NCBI GenBank assembly: GCA_964529855.1
Contig: CAZGZU010000007.1
Span: 1-26,580, forward strand
DNA length: 26,580 nucleotides
Direction of reading: 5' to 3'
DNA from: CAZGZU01 sp964529855
GTDB lineage: Bacteria; Patescibacteriota; Minisyncoccia; Portnoybacterales; UBA2143
The translations under genes and the position numbers were made by a program. The notes under the pieces are model-generated. The model searched no databases, was not told where the DNA came from, and saw only the letters and a program-made list of their open reading frames with translations. Positions 7,104 through 13,881 of the stretch are shown here, piece after piece. Numbering within the stretch: the first letter of the stretch is position 1; every line of letters begins with the position of its first letter.

Positions 7104-8075
7104 TTATTTTCTCTTAATTACCTTCTTTACCGCCGCTTTAATGTCATCGGCCACCAAATGGAATTCTTTCATCAGTTCTTCGGGCGAACCGGATTCGCCG
7201 AAACGGTCCTGCACACCAATCATTTCCATTGGCGCCGGCTTATTCTTAGCCAGAACCTCGGCTACGGCCGAACCCATACCCCCCATGACCTGATGGTCTT
7301 CAGCTGTCACCACTGCCCCGGTCTTTTCAACCGCCTCAATAATTGTCTGCTGGTCAATCGGTTTAATCGTATGATTGTTAATCACTCCGACAGAAAGACC
7401 TTCTTTTTCCAGATCATTGGCCGCTAACAAGGCCTCGTGAACGGTCGGCCCGCAGGCAATAATTGTTGCCTCAGTTCCCTGGCGAAAAACCTCTGCCCGA
7501 CCGATTTCAAAAGGCGTTCTTTCAGTGGTAAAAACCGGCGTGGCTTCCCGGGCAAACCTTAAATAAACAGGTCCTTTCATTTTACCGGCCGCTATGGTCG
7601 CTTTTTTTGTTTCAACGGCATCACAAGGCGCCAAAATGGTCATGTTGGGCAAACAGCGTGAAATGGCTATATCTTCCAAACCCTGATGAGTCGCCCCGTC
7701 CGGACCAACCGAAACTCCGGAATGAGCGCCGGTCAACTTAACATTGGCTTCATTATAGGCCACGCTGATACGCAACTGGTCCCAGTTACGACCAGGGCAA
7801 AAAACCGAATAAGTGGAAACAAAAGGAATTTTACCGACCAGAGACAAACCAGCGGCCAGACCCATCATATTCTGCTCAGCAATGCCTACCTCAATAAATC
7901 TGTCAGGGAATTCATCAGCAAACATTTTGCTGCGGGTTGAACCGGTCAAATCAGCGCATAAAACCACCACATCTTTATTTTCCTTGCCAAGCTCAACCAA
8001 ACCCTGACCATAACCATCGCGGGTCGGCTTTTGCTCTAATTTATCTTTTTGAAATAATTTTTCAACTAATTCCAT
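7104..8075 (-). CDS. tkt: Transketolase, C-terminal subunit
   Basis: This 323-aa half carries the pyrimidine-binding (PYR) domain and the C-terminal domain. It forms an active transketolase with the N half encoded upstream, moving two-carbon units between sugar phosphates with thiamine diphosphate. Motifs are LCADLTGSTRS, FIEVGIAEQNMMG with Glu67 as the activating glutamate, HSGVSVGPDGATHQGLED, and the C-terminal ITAEDH-like VTAEDHQVMGG. I place the start at 8075 because homologues begin near MELVEKLFQK. A reading open to a GTG at 8258 would add 61 residues encoded entirely by palindromic element C. No Shine-Dalgarno is clear at either start. The split gene pair is common in archaea and many candidate-phylum bacteria. 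Confidence 0.93.
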   Translation of the reverse strand: MELVEKLFQKDKLEQKPTRDGYGQGLVELGKENKDVVVLCADLTGSTRSKMFADEFPDRFIEVGIAEQNMMGLAAGLSLVGKIPFVSTYSVFCPGRNWDQLRISVAYNEANVKLTGAHSGVSVGPDGATHQGLEDIAISRCLPNMTILAPCDAVETKKATIAAGKMKGPVYLRFAREATPVFTTERTPFEIGRAEVFRQGTEATIIACGPTVHEALLAANDLEKEGLSVGVINNHTIKPIDQQTIIEAVEKTGAVVTAEDHQVMGGMGSAVAEVLAKNKPAPMEMIGVQDRFGESGSPEELMKEFHLVADDIKAAVKKVIKRK

Positions 8076-8109
8076 GATTGGATTATTTTTAATACCGCTA
8101 TAATGAGAC

Positions 8110-8256
8110 AGAAATTGTTTTTCAAAAGCTTTTGGAGGCAAAATTGCTTGGTTTTCGCTTGTGAAAAATTTTGCCGGAAACAGAGCAAATTTTACCGCTG
8201 GAGTAAAATTTGCGTCTTTTGAAAAGCAATTTCTATCTCCAAGCATGAATTTTGCC
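8110..8256. repeat. Palindromic element family C between the transketolase halves
   Basis: The outer arms AGAAATTGTTTTTCAAAAG (8110-8128) and CTTTTGAAAAGCAATTTCT (8216-8234) are complementary at 18 of 19 positions. Nested inside are GGCAAAATT/AATTTTGCC (8137-8145 and 8167-8175) and a perfect 11-bp hairpin GCAAATTTTAC/GTAAAATTTGC (8185-8213, loop of 7). CCAAGCATGAATTTTGCC (8239-8256) echoes an inner arm. It fills the 199-bp gap between tktN stop and tktC start and stays open in the tktC frame. Confidence 0.75.
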
Positions 8257-8274
8257 ACTAAAGCATTTTCCGAG

Positions 8275-9123
8275 CTATTCGCTTTCGCTCTTAATCTTAC
8301 CGTCTAAAGTCCTCAGGCATCCAAGAGCCTGTTGGCCTTCTTCGCTGCAAGGCGCTTTGCCGTGCCAGGAATATTTCCATTCCATAAAATCCACTCCCTT
8401 TCCCGGAATAGTATGAGCAATAATTAAACTGGGTTTTTCAAAAATTGCCTTTGACTCCTGACAGACCTCAATAATCTCCTCTATATTATGCCCGTCTGCT
8501 TCCTGAACATGCCAACCAAAGGCCTCGTATCTTTCCTTCAACGGTTCCAGAGGCATAACGTCTTCGGTATAGCCGTCAATCTGAATATTATTGCGGTCCA
8601 TAATTTGCGTCAGATTAAAGAGACGATTCTTGCCGGCAAACATTATTGCCTCCCAGGTTTGTCCTTCGTCCTGTTCGCCATCGCTGGTCACGCACCAGAC
8701 CCAGTTTTTCTTGCTGTCCAGCTTATTAAAAGCATAAGCCATGCCGCAGGAAATGGATAAACCCTGGCCCAGAGAACCGCCCGAGGTCTCAATGCCGGGC
8801 ACACTCTGACGATGCGGATGGCCTTGTAAAATAGAACCTAATTTCCTTAAAGTTTTCAGTTCCTTAAGCGAAAAATAGCCGGCTCGCGCCAAAGCAGCGT
8901 ACCAAACCGGACAAATGTGAGCATTAGAAACAACCACGTAATCCCTTTCCGGCCAGTCGGGTTTTTTGGCATTGTATTTAACCACTCCGCCAAAATAAAG
9001 AGCCGTAAAAACATCGGCCATGCCTAAAGGCCCGGCTGAGTGGCCGGAACCGGCTTTCACTAGCATTTCAATAATGTCTTTCCTAATAATATTGGCTTGT
9101 TTTTCTAATTCTTTAAGATTCAC
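8275..9123 (-). CDS. tkt: Transketolase, N-terminal subunit
   Basis: This 282-aa protein is the thiamine diphosphate-binding (PP) half of a split transketolase. It has the conserved AGSGHSAGPLGMAD segment (24-37), GHPHR (101-105), SGGSLGQGLSISCGMA (114-129), and the cofactor/Mg motif from Ser147-Asp148-Gly149 (SDGEQDEGQ) to Asn178-Asn179. The usual first Gly of GDG is Ser here. A DGHN motif and the IPGKGVDFME region complete the family pattern. The start is GTG at 9123, inside the end of rpe (11-bp overlap), so translation is coupled. The C half follows after palindromic element C. Identity is firm. Confidence 0.94.
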   Translation of the reverse strand: MNLKELEKQANIIRKDIIEMLVKAGSGHSAGPLGMADVFTALYFGGVVKYNAKKPDWPERDYVVVSNAHICPVWYAALARAGYFSLKELKTLRKLGSILQGHPHRQSVPGIETSGGSLGQGLSISCGMAYAFNKLDSKKNWVWCVTSDGEQDEGQTWEAIMFAGKNRLFNLTQIMDRNNIQIDGYTEDVMPLEPLKERYEAFGWHVQEADGHNIEEIIEVCQESKAIFEKPSLIIAHTIPGKGVDFMEWKYSWHGKAPCSEEGQQALGCLRTLDGKIKSESE

Positions 9124-9748
9124 TTTGTTTTAACTCGTTAATTGTTTGTTCAATGTTATTACTTTGGAAAATGGCTGTACCGGCTGCCAGAAGATTAGCC
9201 CCTGCCTCAATAACCCTGGGAGCGGTCTCTGAATTAATGCCGCCATCTACCCCTATATTAACATCCTGATACTTACTCCGCAAATCCTTAACTTTGTCCA
9301 AAGTTTCTTCCAAAAATCGTTGGCCGCCGCGACCAGGCCGGACCGTCATTACCAGAATTGAATCGAGTTGGTTAATAAAATCATCAACTACTTCTGCGGG
9401 CGTTTCCGGATTTATGGCCAAGCCGGCCTCCAAACCGGCTTGCTTTATTCTCCTGATAACCTCTCCCGGCTGTTTGGTTGATTCAAAATGAATAATAATC
9501 CGTTTAACTCCTGAAGCAATCCATTCATCAAGATGCTCTTCCGGATTGCTAATCATCAAATGAGCTTCCAGTTTTAAGTTGGTTTTTAAATCCGACAAAT
9601 CAGTCGGATTGTTCCAGGTAGCATTATCGACAAACTGCCCGTCCATCACGTCCAACTGAATCCACTCAACATACGGCTCTACTTTTCTGACTTTTTCTTG
9701 TAATTCCTGAAAATCCTTGGCAATGATAGTAGGAATAACTTCAATCAT
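9113..9748 (-). CDS. rpe: Ribulose-phosphate 3-epimerase family protein
   Basis: This 211-aa TIM-barrel protein interconverts ribulose 5-phosphate and xylulose 5-phosphate in the pentose phosphate pathway. Family features are WIQLDVMDGQFVDN (29-42), EAHLMI (61-66), MTVRPGRGGQRF (134-145), GVDGGIN (166-172) and AAGTAIF near the C-terminus. In known epimerases the metal is bound by His, Asp, His and Asp. Here Asp33, His63 and Asp168 are present, but the first His is Gln31. The phosphate-binding loop also reads VRPGRGGQ instead of the common VNPGFGGQ. The neighbours rpiB (ATGA overlap) and transketolase support the role. A related hexulose-phosphate epimerase cannot be excluded. Confidence 0.88.
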   Translation of the reverse strand: MIEVIPTIIAKDFQELQEKVRKVEPYVEWIQLDVMDGQFVDNATWNNPTDLSDLKTNLKLEAHLMISNPEEHLDEWIASGVKRIIIHFESTKQPGEVIRRIKQAGLEAGLAINPETPAEVVDDFINQLDSILVMTVRPGRGGQRFLEETLDKVKDLRSKYQDVNIGVDGGINSETAPRVIEAGANLLAAGTAIFQSNNIEQTINELKQSES

Positions 9749-10188
9749 TTTTCCAGCTCCTTAACCTTTCCTAAACGTCTGACATGCCTTTCTTCTTCGG
9801 TAAACTCTGCTTCCAGCCAAATTCGGGTAATTTTCCTAGCGGTTTCTAAATCCAGGTCCTTGCCGGCCAGACAAATAATATTGGCGTTATTGTGCTCCCG
9901 TGACTGACGAGCCGTAAATTCATCCCAAACAACCGAAGCCCGAACTCCCTTGACTTTGTTGGCCGCCAGACAGATACCGCTGCCGCTGGCACAAATCAAA
10001 ATTCCTTTCTCGTCGGTTTCCACCACCTTCTTGGCTACCGCCAAAGCAAAATCAGGATAATCATCCTGAGGTTCCAGTTCTTTATTGCCTAAATCCTCAT
10101 ATTGATATCCTAATTCTTCAAGATATCTCTTGAGCTCTTCTTTTAAATTAAAACCGGCGTGGTCAGCTCCGAGGTAAATCATATCCAT
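9745..10188 (-). CDS. rpiB: Ribose-5-phosphate isomerase B (RpiB/LacAB family)
   Basis: This 147-aa enzyme interconverts ribose 5-phosphate and ribulose 5-phosphate. It has GADHAGFNLKEEL near the N-terminus, ILICASGSGICLAANK with Cys66, and SREHNNANIICL with His99. With the start at 10188 these residues carry the same numbers as the catalytic Cys66 and His99 known for the E. coli enzyme, which supports that start. ATG at 10182 is a second option. An open reading to 10227 would add MTGLLRRFAPRND, which is the translated palindromic element B and not real protein. The element ends directly at the start codon, so there is no Shine-Dalgarno. The stop overlaps rpe (ATGA). Confidence 0.94.
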   Translation of the reverse strand: MDMIYLGADHAGFNLKEELKRYLEELGYQYEDLGNKELEPQDDYPDFALAVAKKVVETDEKGILICASGSGICLAANKVKGVRASVVWDEFTARQSREHNNANIICLAGKDLDLETARKITRIWLEAEFTEEERHVRRLGKVKELEK

Positions 10189-10273
10189 GTCATTGCGAGG
10201 AGCGAAGCGACGAAGCAATCCCGTCATATTCGCCCGGGATTACTTCGGTCGCCTAAGGCGACCTCGTAATGAC
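10189..10273. repeat. Palindromic element family B, copy 1
   Basis: Ends GTCATTGCGAGG and CCTCGTAATGAC are inverted; inside, GCGACGAAGCAATCCCG and CGGGATTACTTCGGTCGC form the main stem. It fills the gap between gap and rpiB and touches the rpiB ATG. Related copies are at 11674-11754 and 18141-18240. Similar TCATTGCGAG-type palindromes are widespread in bacterial genomes. Confidence 0.85.
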
Positions 10274-10280
10274 AAAACTT

Positions 10281-11294
10281 TTAAAGCTTGCTCCCTATAA
10301 ATTCACAAAATTCCGCCAAACGGCAGGCATAACCCCATTCATTATCATACCAAGCCAAAACTTTAATCAGATTCTTTTCCTGAGCCCTGGTAGAAAGCAT
10401 ATCAATAATCGCTGAAAAAGAATTCCCCTTGTAATCCATGGAAACCAAAGGAGCGTCTTCAATGCCTAAAATTCCCTTTAGCTCTTCCTGGGAAGAAGCT
10501 TTTTTAAAAACGTAATTGACCTCTTCAATGGTTGCCTCTTTCTTAACCTGGGCGACAAAATCAATCAGCGAAACCACCGGCGTAGGCACTCTGACGGCCA
10601 AACCGTCTATTTTCCCCTTTAATTCGGGAATGGTCTTGGTTACGGCTATAACCGCGCCAGTAGTCGTCGGCACCAAAGATAAAGCGGCTGCCCGGGCCCG
10701 CCGCAAATCTTTATGGGGCAAATCAAGCAAACGCTGGGCATTGGTGTAACTGTGAATAGTCGTCATCAAGCCCTTTTCTATCTCAAAATTATCATGAAGG
10801 ACTTTAACCACCGGCGCCAGACAATTGGTCGTACAGGACCCCATGGAAACAACTTTGTCTTTGTCCGGCTGATATTTATCCTGATTAACTCCCAGAACAA
10901 AATGAGCTACCTCTTCACTCTTGGAAGGCGCTGAAATAATCACCTTTTTAGCGCCGGCCTCCAAATGCTTCCTGGCTCCTTCAAAATCAGTAAAAAGACC
11001 TGTGCACTCCAGGACAACATCTATGCCCATTTCTTTCCAGGGAAGCTTGGCCGGCTCTTTTTCGGCCAAACATTTGAATTCCTGCCCATCAACGGTTAAG
11101 CTTTCTTTGCTGCATTTGATTGGCTTATCATAGAGTCCGTAGACTGAATCATGTTTCAAAAGATGGGCCAGGGTTTTGGTGTCAGTCAAATCGTTAATCG
11201 CCTTAACTTCCAAATTAGGATGCTTATCCAAAATCCTCCGAAAGGTTGGCCGACCAATCCGGCCAAAACCATTAATAGCTACTTTGATGGCCAT
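10281..11294 (-). CDS. gap: Type I glyceraldehyde-3-phosphate dehydrogenase
   Basis: This 337-aa enzyme oxidises glyceraldehyde 3-phosphate with NAD and phosphate. The Rossmann motif is INGFGRIGR (7-15), followed by INDL with Asp35, which favours NAD over NADP. The catalytic loop is SMGSCTTNCLAP (150-161) with Cys154; the usual SNASC is altered to SMGSC. His181 activates the Cys. HSYTNAQRLLD, DLRRARAAA, PTTTG and WYDNEWGY are conserved. The length is typical. Palindromic elements flank it on both sides: family A begins 3 nt before the ATG, and family B follows the stop. It is cotranscribed with pentose phosphate genes. Confidence 0.96.
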   Translation of the reverse strand: MAIKVAINGFGRIGRPTFRRILDKHPNLEVKAINDLTDTKTLAHLLKHDSVYGLYDKPIKCSKESLTVDGQEFKCLAEKEPAKLPWKEMGIDVVLECTGLFTDFEGARKHLEAGAKKVIISAPSKSEEVAHFVLGVNQDKYQPDKDKVVSMGSCTTNCLAPVVKVLHDNFEIEKGLMTTIHSYTNAQRLLDLPHKDLRRARAAALSLVPTTTGAVIAVTKTIPELKGKIDGLAVRVPTPVVSLIDFVAQVKKEATIEEVNYVFKKASSQEELKGILGIEDAPLVSMDYKGNSFSAIIDMLSTRAQEKNLIKVLAWYDNEWGYACRLAEFCEFIGSKL

Positions 11295-11296
11295 AT

Positions 11297-11397
11297 ACGT
11301 AAGGTTTGGCCTCGAGAACTACGATCTTGCCGGAGGCAAGGTCGTATTCAAGAGACCGAACCTTAATTTAGGTCGTACTCAAAAGGTCGAACCTTGA
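11297..11397. repeat. Palindromic element family A, copy 3
   Basis: The main palindrome (11300-11365) is nearly identical to copy 2, from TAAGGTTTGGCCTCGAGAAC to AAGAGACCGAACCTTA. It is followed by a diverged tail with AAAAGGTCGAACCTTGA instead of the second hairpin. It fills the interval between glutaredoxin and gap and starts 3 nt before the gap ATG. Confidence 0.85.
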
Positions 11398-11406
11398 TAA
11401 CAACAA

Positions 11407-11667
11407 TTAATCTTTAATATTTAAAAGCTGACTAATCCTCTCTTTATCAAACCCAATGATAACCTGACCATTTATTTCCACTACTGGCACGCCCATCTGA
11501 CCTGATTTTCTGATCATTTCTTCCCTGGCTTTTTCATCCTTTCCTACATTAATATCCTCATAATCAAATCCCTGCTCGTCCAAAAAGGCCTTGAGGCTAA
11601 TACAATAAGGACAGCTTTCCGTGCTAAAAACACGGATATAGGGTTGGGGTTTTTTATTATCTTCCAT
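11407..11667 (-). CDS. Glutaredoxin-like protein
   Basis: This 86-aa thioredoxin-fold protein has the dithiol active site C19-P-Y-C22 in VFSTESCPYC, the cis-Pro loop GVPVV (59-63) and the C-terminal IIGFDKERI typical of small glutaredoxin/NrdH-like proteins. The start at 11667 is chosen because an upstream open reading encodes only palindromic element B (residues like ATLASLARND). No good Shine-Dalgarno lies before it. It directly follows an AhpF-like thioredoxin reductase, so an NADH-flavoprotein-Grx relay is a reasonable inference. Its exact client is unknown. Confidence 0.9.
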   Translation of the reverse strand: MEDNKKPQPYIRVFSTESCPYCISLKAFLDEQGFDYEDINVGKDEKAREEMIRKSGQMGVPVVEINGQVIIGFDKERISQLLNIKD

Positions 11668-11673
11668 TCTTTG

Positions 11674-11754
11674 GTCATTGCGAGCGAGCGAAGCGAGCGT
11701 GGCAACCCCGTAGAAAACCACGGGATTACTTCGGCCTATCGGCCTCGTAATGAC
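11674..11754. repeat. Palindromic element family B, copy 2 (invades the trxB 3' end)
   Basis: GTCATTGCGAGCGAGCGAAG at one end and GGCCTCGTAATGAC at the other are inverted, with CCCCGTAG/CACGGGATTACTTCGG inside. The last 19 bases overlap trxB and supply its TAG stop. The other end lies 6 nt before the glutaredoxin ATG. Confidence 0.85.
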
Positions 11755-12659
11755 GAATTGTTTAAGTATTCGTAAGCATTCAAAGCGGCCCTGGCTCCTT
11801 CGCCGGCGGCTATGACAATCTGCTTATGAGAAACGTCAGTTACATCGCCAGCCGCAAAAATATTGGGCTGGGAAGTCCTGTTGCGGGCATCTATTTTAAT
11901 TTCACCCTGCTTATTTAATTCTACCACATCTTTAACCAAAAAGAAATTAGGCACTGAACCGATAGCTATAAAAATCCCTTGCAGAGCTATTTCTTTCCGG
12001 CCGGCTTTATCCTGATAACCCAAACCTTTGACAAATTGATTGCCCTGAATCTCTTTAACCCGGCTATCGGTTAAAATATTGACCTGGGGAAATTTCTTAA
12101 CTTTTTCCTGAAGACACTTATCAGCTTTCACTTGAGAATCAGCTTCTAAAATATGTACTTTGGAAGCATATTTGACCAGTTCCAAAGCCAATTCAAATCC
12201 GGCATTAGCCCCGCCAATTATGGCCACTTCTTTATCTTTAAAGATAGGGGCATCGCAGGTTGCGCAGTAACTTACTCCTTTGCCAATGTATTTTTCTTCA
12301 TTGGGCAAACCTAATTTTCTGGGAGTCCGGCCAGTGGCAATAATCAGTGCTTTGGTCTGATAAGAACCGTTTTCTGTTTTAACTTCGACGATAGACCCGT
12401 TATTAACCAATTCAATCTTCTTGGCTTGCAATCCTTCTTTAATCTCCAAATCATTCTTTTTCAACTGGGCAACCATTTTATTAACCAACTCCGTACCAAG
12501 AATACTTTCAAAGCCCGGATAATTCTCTATTTGAGGTCCTAAGGCCATCTGACCGCCCCAGGTCTTGGTAATTAAAAGTATCTTTATTTTCTTGCGGGCT
12601 CCGTAAATGCCGGCACTAATAGCGGCCGGCCCCCCGCCAATAATTATTAAATCGTACAT
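11736..12659 (-). CDS. trxB: Thioredoxin reductase-family flavoprotein, AhpF-like
   Basis: This 307-aa flavoprotein has an FAD motif GGGPAAISAGIYG (8-20), the redox centre C132-A-T-C135, a second Rossmann motif IIGGANAGFE (147-156) and IFAAGDVTD near the C-terminus. It should reduce a small thiol protein. The HRRxxxR motif that binds NADPH in classical thioredoxin reductases is missing. In its place is LEADSQVKAD (171-180), which resembles the NADH-using AhpF subunit, as does the KQIVIAAGEGA end. NADH use is therefore likely. Glutaredoxin follows. The last residues (SLRGR) and the TAG stop come from palindromic element B. It is the first gene of the operon and appears leaderless, with an extended -10 box. 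Confidence 0.9.
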   Translation of the reverse strand: MYDLIIIGGGPAAISAGIYGARKKIKILLITKTWGGQMALGPQIENYPGFESILGTELVNKMVAQLKKNDLEIKEGLQAKKIELVNNGSIVEVKTENGSYQTKALIIATGRTPRKLGLPNEEKYIGKGVSYCATCDAPIFKDKEVAIIGGANAGFELALELVKYASKVHILEADSQVKADKCLQEKVKKFPQVNILTDSRVKEIQGNQFVKGLGYQDKAGRKEIALQGIFIAIGSVPNFFLVKDVVELNKQGEIKIDARNRTSQPNIFAAGDVTDVSHKQIVIAAGEGARAALNAYEYLNNSSLRGR

Positions 12660-12665
12660 AAAATT

Positions 12666-12674
12666 ATTCTAACA
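12666..12674 (-). promoter_or_regulatory. Extended -10 promoter of trxB and the carbon operon (leaderless)
   Basis: On the minus strand TGTTAGAAT is an extended -10 (TGn plus TAGAAT), and exactly 6 nt separate it from the ATG. The transcription start is predicted at the A of the start codon. No good -35 box and no Shine-Dalgarno are visible. Confidence 0.6.
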
Positions 12675-12691
12675 TAAAGAAGCTGATTTGG

Positions 12692-12724
12692 GAAACAAAA
12701 AGAGCGCCTCTGTGATAGACGCTC
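12692..12724 (-). terminator. Intrinsic terminator of the 12757-13062 gene
   Basis: On the minus strand GAGCGTCT pairs with AGGCGCTC (8 bp, one wobble, loop of 7) and TTTTTGTTT follows. It separates the small zinc-ribbon gene from the trxB promoter. Confidence 0.85.
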
Positions 12725-12756
12725 ATTGCCTCTTGCTTGAAGATTAGGAGATTGAA

Positions 12757-13062
12757 TCAGTTAATTATTTCTATTGAGCCTACTGTATCGACTATGCCGA
12801 CCAGGATAAGCCATTCACCCAGAACAAAATTTTCTTTTGGTTCTTTGTCTGTCCATCTTTTGTCTTCTGATACCCAACATACTTTTCTCCATCCTCCTCC
12901 ATCATTCTCAAAGCCAAAATCTTTCAGAGAAAGATAATTTCTGCATCTAGGACACTTGGCTCCGAGAATCCAGCTAATACCCGCCTTAGCAATTAGAACG
13001 ACTTTACATCCACTGCAAATACCGACGCTACGAATATCAATTTGCTTATTTCCTTTTTCCAA
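12757..13062 (-). CDS. Small zinc-ribbon-like orphan protein
   Basis: This 101-aa protein has two CxxC knuckles, C16-S-G-C19 and C37-P-R-C40, consistent with a zinc ribbon at about 10-45. The C-terminal part (about 75-101) is strand-like (FVLGEWLILVGIVDTVGSIEI) and hydrophobic enough to be a buried sheet. I cannot name a family. The start is TTG at 13062, supported by AGGAGG 7 nt upstream and by the promoter TTGACT-16-TATCTT. It has its own terminator and is one of several free-standing small genes in the window. Confidence 0.7.
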   Translation of the reverse strand: MEKGNKQIDIRSVGICSGCKVVLIAKAGISWILGAKCPRCRNYLSLKDFGFENDGGGWRKVCWVSEDKRWTDKEPKENFVLGEWLILVGIVDTVGSIEIIN

Positions 13063-13095
13063 GGTACCACCTCCTTCTTTTATTTTCTTTATCTC

Positions 13096-13123
13096 AAGAT
13101 ACGCCTCTTAGACAAAAAGTCAA
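13096..13123 (-). promoter_or_regulatory. Promoter of the 12757-13062 gene
   Basis: On the minus strand TTGACT (13123-13118), 16-bp spacer, TATCTT (13101-13096). The -35 box overlaps the stop region of the preceding DUF6390-like gene. The predicted leader is about 27 nt. Confidence 0.6.
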
Positions 13124-13881
13124 CCCAGATTAGCCAGAGCAATGCTTTCCTGGGTATACTTTTTTAAATTAACTATTTGCCAGTCGCTTAACACTTCACA
13201 GGCAAAACCCCAATGCATGGAAATCCAATCTCCCTGCTTTGGCTGTTCTATAAAACCCTTATTGCCAATCCGGTAATTTATCTTTTGCCAGACAGGCTCG
13301 CCTAAACTCAATTTATTATCCTCCAAAACCAGGGGCTGATATTCCACCTCCAAATGGGACTGTTTAACCTTTGTTATCTTCCCCCAGCTGATTCGACAAA
13401 GGTCCATACTGGTTAAAACCTGCCAGGAATCAATGTCATCGGCCTGCTTCCAAACGCTCAAAACGTGGAAATTGTGATGAGCTTTAGCACCCCCGGCAAT
13501 CTTTTCATTAAGCCTGACCATCGAAACCCTGCTTAATTTCTTTCTAACCTGCAAATTGTCAGCAAGATGATTGTAAAATTGCGATTTAGTGATGTTTTCC
13601 AAAAGATGATTGCCAATCCAATAGGCCTCAACCACTTCTTCATTAAAAGGGTCTTTAATCTGATTGTATCGGGCAATGAATTTTAAATAAGGATAGAGGG
13701 TCTGAAATTCCTCCAGAATTTGTTTTAACCCCTGGTCAGCTTGCTGGCTGTGGCAATAATAAAACAGGTCCTTGTTCTTATCAGGACCGCAAAAACTTAA
13801 ACGATTAGGCATAAAACCGTATCGGGCGCACCGACTAATTCCCTTAAAGTCAAATTGTTCTAATTGATTTGTCTTGAGCAT
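13120..13881 (-). CDS. DUF6390-like protein beside the hydrogenase genes
   Basis: This 253-aa soluble protein has an N-terminal segment RCARYGFMPNRLSFCGPD (17-34), then mostly helical sequence and a beta-rich C-terminal half with repeated tryptophans (HWGFACEVLSDWQIVNL). The N-terminal pattern resembles an uncharacterised family that I recall as DUF6390 and as occurring near [NiFe] hydrogenase genes; this is from memory and not confirmed. The gene overlaps the end of the EamA transporter gene by 32 bp, so the two are cotranscribed and probably translationally coupled. Two N-terminal cysteines (18 and 31) and His135-His136 are candidates for metal binding. A role in hydrogenase maturation is an inference from position. 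Confidence 0.65.
   Translation of the reverse strand: MLKTNQLEQFDFKGISRCARYGFMPNRLSFCGPDKNKDLFYYCHSQQADQGLKQILEEFQTLYPYLKFIARYNQIKDPFNEEVVEAYWIGNHLLENITKSQFYNHLADNLQVRKKLSRVSMVRLNEKIAGGAKAHHNFHVLSVWKQADDIDSWQVLTSMDLCRISWGKITKVKQSHLEVEYQPLVLEDNKLSLGEPVWQKINYRIGNKGFIEQPKQGDWISMHWGFACEVLSDWQIVNLKKYTQESIALANLG

Noticed and set aside
10189..10227. N-terminal extension of RpiB reading MTGLLRRFAPRND
   Set aside because: These residues are translated palindromic element B. The start at 10188 also puts Cys66 and His99 at the positions known from the E. coli enzyme.
11668..11721. N-terminal extension of the glutaredoxin
   Set aside because: It is translated palindromic element B; the glutaredoxin fold begins just after ATG 11667.
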